Assembly: GCA_035651155.1 (NCBI GenBank)
Contig: DASRGG010000028.1
Span: forward strand, 124,001 to 188,000
DNA: 64,000 bases
Reading direction: 5' to 3'
Source: CF-39 sp035651155
GTDB lineage: Bacteria > Chloroflexota > Limnocylindria > P2-11E
This document shows, in pieces, positions 60,821 to 64,000 of this stretch. Position 1 is the stretch's first letter. Every line of letters begins with the position of its first letter. Made by a program: the position numbers and the translations under genes. The notes below the pieces were generated by a model. The model was given only the letters and a program-made list of their open reading frames with translations, was not told the origin of the DNA and made no database searches.

Positions 60821-61166
60821 ATACATTCTCGCAGAAGGGCCAAGGGATTGACGGCCCAGGCCAGGGATTCGAGTCGGGGGATCTCGTCGGGTGAGCTCAC
60901 CGGCGTAGCGCTCGGTGACCTTGGGACTCTTGTGAACCGGCGAGCTTCGTCGTCGTGTGCAGGTCGTTGCCGGCTCGGCGCCAGTTGGTGATCGCGGCGT
61001 TACGGCCGCGGTGGATCGGATTCCAGCGAAACGGGTGATCGGATTGCTCCGAAATCCGCAGGTGGGCCCGCCCATCAATGCGTAGTCGGACCAAGATCGA
61101 GCACGTCGCCTTCGCCTCTACCTCGGTCGAACCCTGGGCCGTGACGCTGACCCGGTCGACTACGCG
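60821..61166 (-). other. Gap beside tRNA-Lys with a possible tyrosine-recombinase remnant
   Basis: No intact gene. On the minus strand around 60930-60890 the frame reads KSPKVTERYAGEL, which resembles the end of tyrosine recombinases (KVTERYAHL, with the catalytic Tyr region). Nothing else of such a protein is preserved in that frame. It may be the scar of an older tRNA-targeting element. Confidence 0.35.
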
Positions 61167-62168
61167 TCAATGAACGCGTGCACGACCGAGGCGCTGCGGC
61201 TGCCGGATTTCGATACCCGGCCGGGCGGTCAGCTGCTGTCCACGCAGAAAGTCGACAAGCAGCGGATTGATGAGCTCCGGTGAGCGGATGTCCGGCCGGT
61301 GACCTCCAGCGGCCGCGACGGCGAGAGCCGCACCCGGGATCGCGGTCGCAACCGCGTTGGCCACGTCCAGAGACACCGAGTGATCGAGCGCACCGTGAAG
61401 AACCAGGGTCGGCGACGAGATCGTGCCGAGGAGCGCGGGCGCGGCCAAGAAGTCGCGTCCGCGATGCATTTCGCGATGCTGCTGGATGAGGATCTCCGGA
61501 TCTGCCTCAAGCGCGATCCGGAGGATGGCATCGATGAGCGCCTCCGAGCCGGGCTCGTTGAACGCCGTTTCGAGGAACCATCGGGCGAAACCGGGCCAGT
61601 TCTGCCGCCAGTAGGGCGCGCTCCACCGTTGCCACCCCTCATAGGAGACCCTCTCGATCCAGAATTTGTCGTCGTTGTCGTCCTCCGGCGGCGCGGCCGG
61701 CCCAACGTTGATCGCCGGAGCGATGAGGACCAGTCGCTCCACCTGGTCCGGCAGACGCGCGGCGAGGAGCGCGGCCGTGTTCGCTCCCATGGAGCCGGTA
61801 ACCAGGGAGGCGCGGGCCACGCCCGCCGCCTGCAACACGGCAACAGCATCTGCCAAGTGGTCGTCAAACCGGTAACCCGTTGGCGGACGGTCACTGCGCC
61901 CAGCGCCACGCGGGTCGAAGGTGACGACACGGAACGAGCGTGACAGAGCGGGGACGAGGAAAGCCGACACGCGTGAGTCAACGAAGTTCCAGGTGGGGAC
62001 GACGAGCACGGCCGACTCGCCTTGACCGAACGATTCCCAGGCGATCTGGACGCCCGCCACGTCGGCAAAGCCGGACGTCTCGGGCTCGGGCAGCCGCAGG
62101 TCCACGGTTCGTCCTCCCCACGTCGAAGTGGCCCGGATCATCATGGACCGGCCGAGACCGCATGTCAC
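61167..62168 (-). CDS. Alpha/beta-fold hydrolase
   Basis: 333 residues (ATG at 62144 or 62141 possible instead). Core pattern: VLVVPTWNFVDSRVSAF, VVTFDPRGAGRSDRP, nucleophile elbow VTGSMGANTA (Ser), a cap rich in Trp/Tyr (WQRWSAPYWRQNWPGFARWF), LVLHGALDHSVSL (Asp) and a C-terminal His (AAGGHRPDI). Substrate unknown; PRGAGRSDRP is typical of haloalkane dehalogenase/esterase-like members. Chromosomal flank of the element. Confidence 0.85.
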   Translation of the reverse strand: MTCGLGRSMMIRATSTWGGRTVDLRLPEPETSGFADVAGVQIAWESFGQGESAVLVVPTWNFVDSRVSAFLVPALSRSFRVVTFDPRGAGRSDRPPTGYRFDDHLADAVAVLQAAGVARASLVTGSMGANTAALLAARLPDQVERLVLIAPAINVGPAAPPEDDNDDKFWIERVSYEGWQRWSAPYWRQNWPGFARWFLETAFNEPGSEALIDAILRIALEADPEILIQQHREMHRGRDFLAAPALLGTISSPTLVLHGALDHSVSLDVANAVATAIPGAALAVAAAGGHRPDIRSPELINPLLVDFLRGQQLTARPGIEIRQPQRLGRARVH

Positions 62169-62385
62169 ACGCGTGCGATAGCGATCTCGCGCAGCGGCCC
62201 CTCAGGATCCGGGCGATGGCAATCCCGCGTAGGCGCCCGCGCGTCATCGGACTCGCACGCGTTCCTCCATCCCGGGGGCTGCGGTTGCTCCTTCGTCGCC
62301 TCCCACAGGAGACGTTCTCCGTCCGACAGTGATGCAAAGCGATGCCCTCGCCGTGCGCTATACCTATTCGAGTATCATCGTCGGG

Positions 62386-62898
62386 ATGCGCGTGAGTCGT
62401 CTCATCCGTGATGCCAGGAAACGGGCGGGGCTCTCGCAGGCAGGCCTTGCCGCGCGGGCGAAGACCTCGCAGTCGGCGGTGGCGCGCTACGAGGCGGGCG
62501 CGACGATCCCCTCCCTCCCCACGCTCGAGCGTCTTCTCGCCGCGTGCGGCGGTAGGGTCGTGCTGGGGAACAGCTCGTCGGACCCGCGCTCCCGCGAACG
62601 TCGACGCATACAGCGCCTCGGCGCGGTGCGCAACGAGCGGGAGCGCCTCCTTCGGGCGGCCCTCCGACACGGGCTACGCGATGTGCGCGTGTTCGGCTCC
62701 GTGGCGCGAGGTGAGGCGACCGAAGAGACTGGCATCGACCTGCTGGTGGACATTGAGCCCGGGCGAACGCTCATCGATCTCATCGGATTCCAGCAGGAGG
62801 CCGAGACGATCCTCGGGGTCAAAGTGGACGCCGTGACGGAGCGATTCCTGAAGCGACGTGTGCGGGCCGGAGCCATCCGAGACGCTCGCCCGCTGTGA
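62386..62898 (+). CDS. XRE-MNT nucleotidyltransferase antitoxin, altered active site
   Basis: 170 residues from ATG 62386; an earlier in-frame ATG (62329) lies beyond a promoter-like AT-rich stretch. N-terminal XRE HTH (LSQAGLAARAKTSQSAVARY), then a minimal nucleotidyltransferase domain: VFGSVARGEATEETGIDLLV. The family motif is GS-x10-D-x-D; here the first Asp is Gly (GGC, one base from GAC). MntA-type enzymes neutralise HepT by adding AMP to its Tyr; this one may act by binding only. Overlaps the HepT gene (GTGA). Confidence 0.85.
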   Translation: MRVSRLIRDARKRAGLSQAGLAARAKTSQSAVARYEAGATIPSLPTLERLLAACGGRVVLGNSSSDPRSRERRRIQRLGAVRNERERLLRAALRHGLRDVRVFGSVARGEATEETGIDLLVDIEPGRTLIDLIGFQQEAETILGVKVDAVTERFLKRRVRAGAIRDARPL

Positions 62899-63230
62899 AG
62901 CGCGGCGATCGGGAGCGCCTCGAGGACCTTGCCGTGGCGATCGCGGCCATCCACGCACACTTGGGTAGCCGTGCCCCGAGCGAACTCAAGCGGGACGCGG
63001 TCCTCTACAACCTCGTGATCGTGGGAGAGGCGGTGAAGGGCCTTTCGGACGAAACGAGAGCGCGGCATCCGGAGATCCCGTGGAAACAAGTCGCCGGACT
63101 GCGAGACCTGCTGACACACGAATACGTCCGGATCGACATGGATGAGATCGACAAGGTCGTCGAGCGCAATCTCGCGCCGCTCGCGGCTGCGGTGCAAGCG
63201 TTGCGGCGCAGATCAAGACCGAAGCGGTAG
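62895..63230 (+). CDS. HepT-like HEPN ribonuclease toxin
   Basis: 111 residues, GTG start. All-helical HEPN protein with RDLLTHEY near residues 75-82, the R-x4-H-x-Y signature of HepT toxins (Arg and His catalytic; Tyr is the target of AMPylation in the MntA/HepT pair). YNLVIVGEAVKGLS is the other conserved helix. Likely an RNA-cleaving growth inhibitor held in check by the upstream protein. Confidence 0.88.
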   Translation: MKRGDRERLEDLAVAIAAIHAHLGSRAPSELKRDAVLYNLVIVGEAVKGLSDETRARHPEIPWKQVAGLRDLLTHEYVRIDMDEIDKVVERNLAPLAAAVQALRRRSRPKR

Positions 63231-63619
63231 TAAGGTACAGTCGTGCGGACTCTCTAGCCTGCTTCGACGACCGCCGCACGTTTCGCGAGCGACATCCGCC
63301 AGCCGACCTCGTTGTCGGCGGTCGACAGACCGCGCGGTAGCCGTCCTGCACGGCGAGGCATCGGTGCCGCCGTCTGCATCGGCGAGCGTGTAGTGATCGT
63401 CATCTCTCGGCGCAGCCCGGGATCTGTTGTCTCGAACTCGGCCACTTCGACAAACCTGCTCGTTCGTCACGAGCTTCACGTGGCGACCGATGCGGGTCGC
63501 GCCCTTCTTGCCCTTGAACGATTGCGTCAATATTCAAGGTGGTTTCGCCCAGTCTCCCCTTGGCACGCCAAACGAATCGCCGGTTTCCTATTCCTTGTGT
63601 CGGCTGAAGCAAGGTCGTG
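63231..63619 (-). other. Gap without an intact gene
   Basis: About 390 bases. Minus-strand frames show short protein-like pieces (KKGATRIGRHVKLVTNEQV in one frame, EFETTDPGLRREMTITTRSP in another), so a small decayed gene is possible, but no start, ribosome site or family is evident. Confidence 0.35.
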
Positions 63620-63693
63620 TAGCCCGTAGCGGATTCGAACCGCTGATCTCAGCCTTGAGAGGGCTGCGTCCTGGGCCTCTAGACGAACGGGCC
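63620..63693 (-). tRNA. tRNA-Glu (CTC)
   Basis: Anticodon arm CAGCC-CTCTCAA-GGCTG gives anticodon CTC. D arm TCTAGAGGCCCAGGA is typical of tRNA-Glu; T arm AGCGG-TTCGAAT-CCGCT is perfect. Acceptor GGCCCGT / ACGGGCT with discriminator A; CCA not encoded. Confidence 0.93.
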
Positions 63694-63763
63694 GGGAGAA
63701 CACCATTCTAGCGGTGATGACCCCGAACGGTCTCGTCCACTGAGCGGCCTCGTCGCGCCCGGC

Positions 63764-64000
63764 GTGCGGCGCATCCCCATCCCCCTCCCGATCCCTGCAC
63801 TCAAGATCATCAACGCGTACCTGGTCGAGGGAGAGCGCGGCTGGTCGCTCGTCGACTCCGGCATCCACACCGTGGAGGCGGAGAAGGCGCTGCGCGACGC
63901 GCTCGCGGCGGCGGGACTCGAAGTGAAGGACCTGCGGCGTGCCTTCATCACGCATTTGCACCCCGATCACCTCGGCATGGCCGGCACGCTCGAGGCCGAG
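63764..64000 (+). CDS. MBL-fold metallohydrolase (N-terminal part)
   Basis: Runs off the window end. From GTG 63764 the frame reads VRRIPIPLPIPALKIINAYL, then SLVDSGIHTVEAEKALRDAL and ITHLHPDHLGMAG, the HxHxDH zinc motif of glyoxalase II-like MBL proteins. The open frame extends upstream without a better start. Substrate not determinable. Confidence 0.8.
   Translation, partial: MRRIPIPLPIPALKIINAYLVEGERGWSLVDSGIHTVEAEKALRDALAAAGLEVKDLRRAFITHLHPDHLGMAGTLEAE

Overview
Organism. The window is GC-rich (about 70%) bacterial DNA with densely packed genes, many 4-base ATGA/GTGA overlaps and frequent GTG starts. It has a complete LysW carrier-protein lysine/arginine cluster (lysW, X, Y, Z, J, K), a T-box in front of valS, clpP-clpX, a CpaE-like ATPase and many c-di-GMP/cAMP signalling proteins. 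LysW clusters occur mainly in Deinococcus-Thermus, Chloroflexota and archaea, so a Chloroflexota bacterium (perhaps a soil or freshwater, Limnocylindria-like lineage) is the best guess; this is inference, with no 16S to confirm it.
Layout. (1) 1-2.5 kb: a sugar-type ABC importer (two permeases and a binding lipoprotein). (2) 2.6-5.3 kb: OsmC, a tandem HD-GYP/LuxR protein and a rhodanese. (3) 5.3-10.2 kb: a patch of broken or recoded genes around an intact T-box-controlled valS: a peroxiredoxin-like gene with UGA at its active-site cysteine, a truncated MFS transporter and a frameshifted GAF-GGDEF gene. (4) 10.2-13.3 kb: SDR, cupin, clpX, clpP. (5) 13.4-20.3 kb: a signalling run (multi-GAF histidine kinase, CheY-like regulator, REC-CpaE ATPase, broken MBL-REC), a dienelactone hydrolase and a lipoprotein remnant. 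(6) 20.3-24.6 kb: trigger factor, a small acidic protein, a 3-hydroxyisobutyrate-dehydrogenase-like enzyme, tRNA-Leu, REC-GGDEF. (7) 24.9-29.5 kb: an operon of CHASE2 nucleotide cyclase, GAF protein, GAF-HD-GYP and MBL protein. (8) 29.6-35.7 kb: the LysW cluster, interrupted by an antisense LiaF-like gene. (9) 35.7-37.7 kb: membrane GAF-GGDEF.
(10) 37.95-60.76 kb: a lower-GC integrated element of about 22.8 kb sitting in the 3' end of tRNA-Lys(CTT). Its left arm holds small accessory genes and a defence operon read leftward: hsdR, hsdM, hsdS, a helicase with a probable PD-(D/E)xK domain, a cyclotransferase-like/HEPN-like protein, an HNH protein, an unknown and a DUF3800 protein. Its right arm, read rightward, is the mobility module: a small peptide followed by a hairpin and a ThiF/E1-like enzyme, small membrane and zinc proteins, a VirD4-like ATPase, a DNA methyltransferase, a replication-relaxation protein, an XRE regulator and a large serine recombinase. 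A 12/13-base repeat marks both ends. Joining the ends, as in the excised circle, would extend the recombinase in frame with a start-less ORF at the left end, so integration appears to swap the recombinase C-terminus for tRNA-derived sequence.
(11) 60.8-64 kb: chromosomal flank with an alpha/beta hydrolase, an XRE-MNT/HepT toxin-antitoxin pair whose nucleotidyltransferase has lost an active-site Asp, tRNA-Glu and the start of an MBL-fold gene.
No CRISPR array or rRNA gene is visible.
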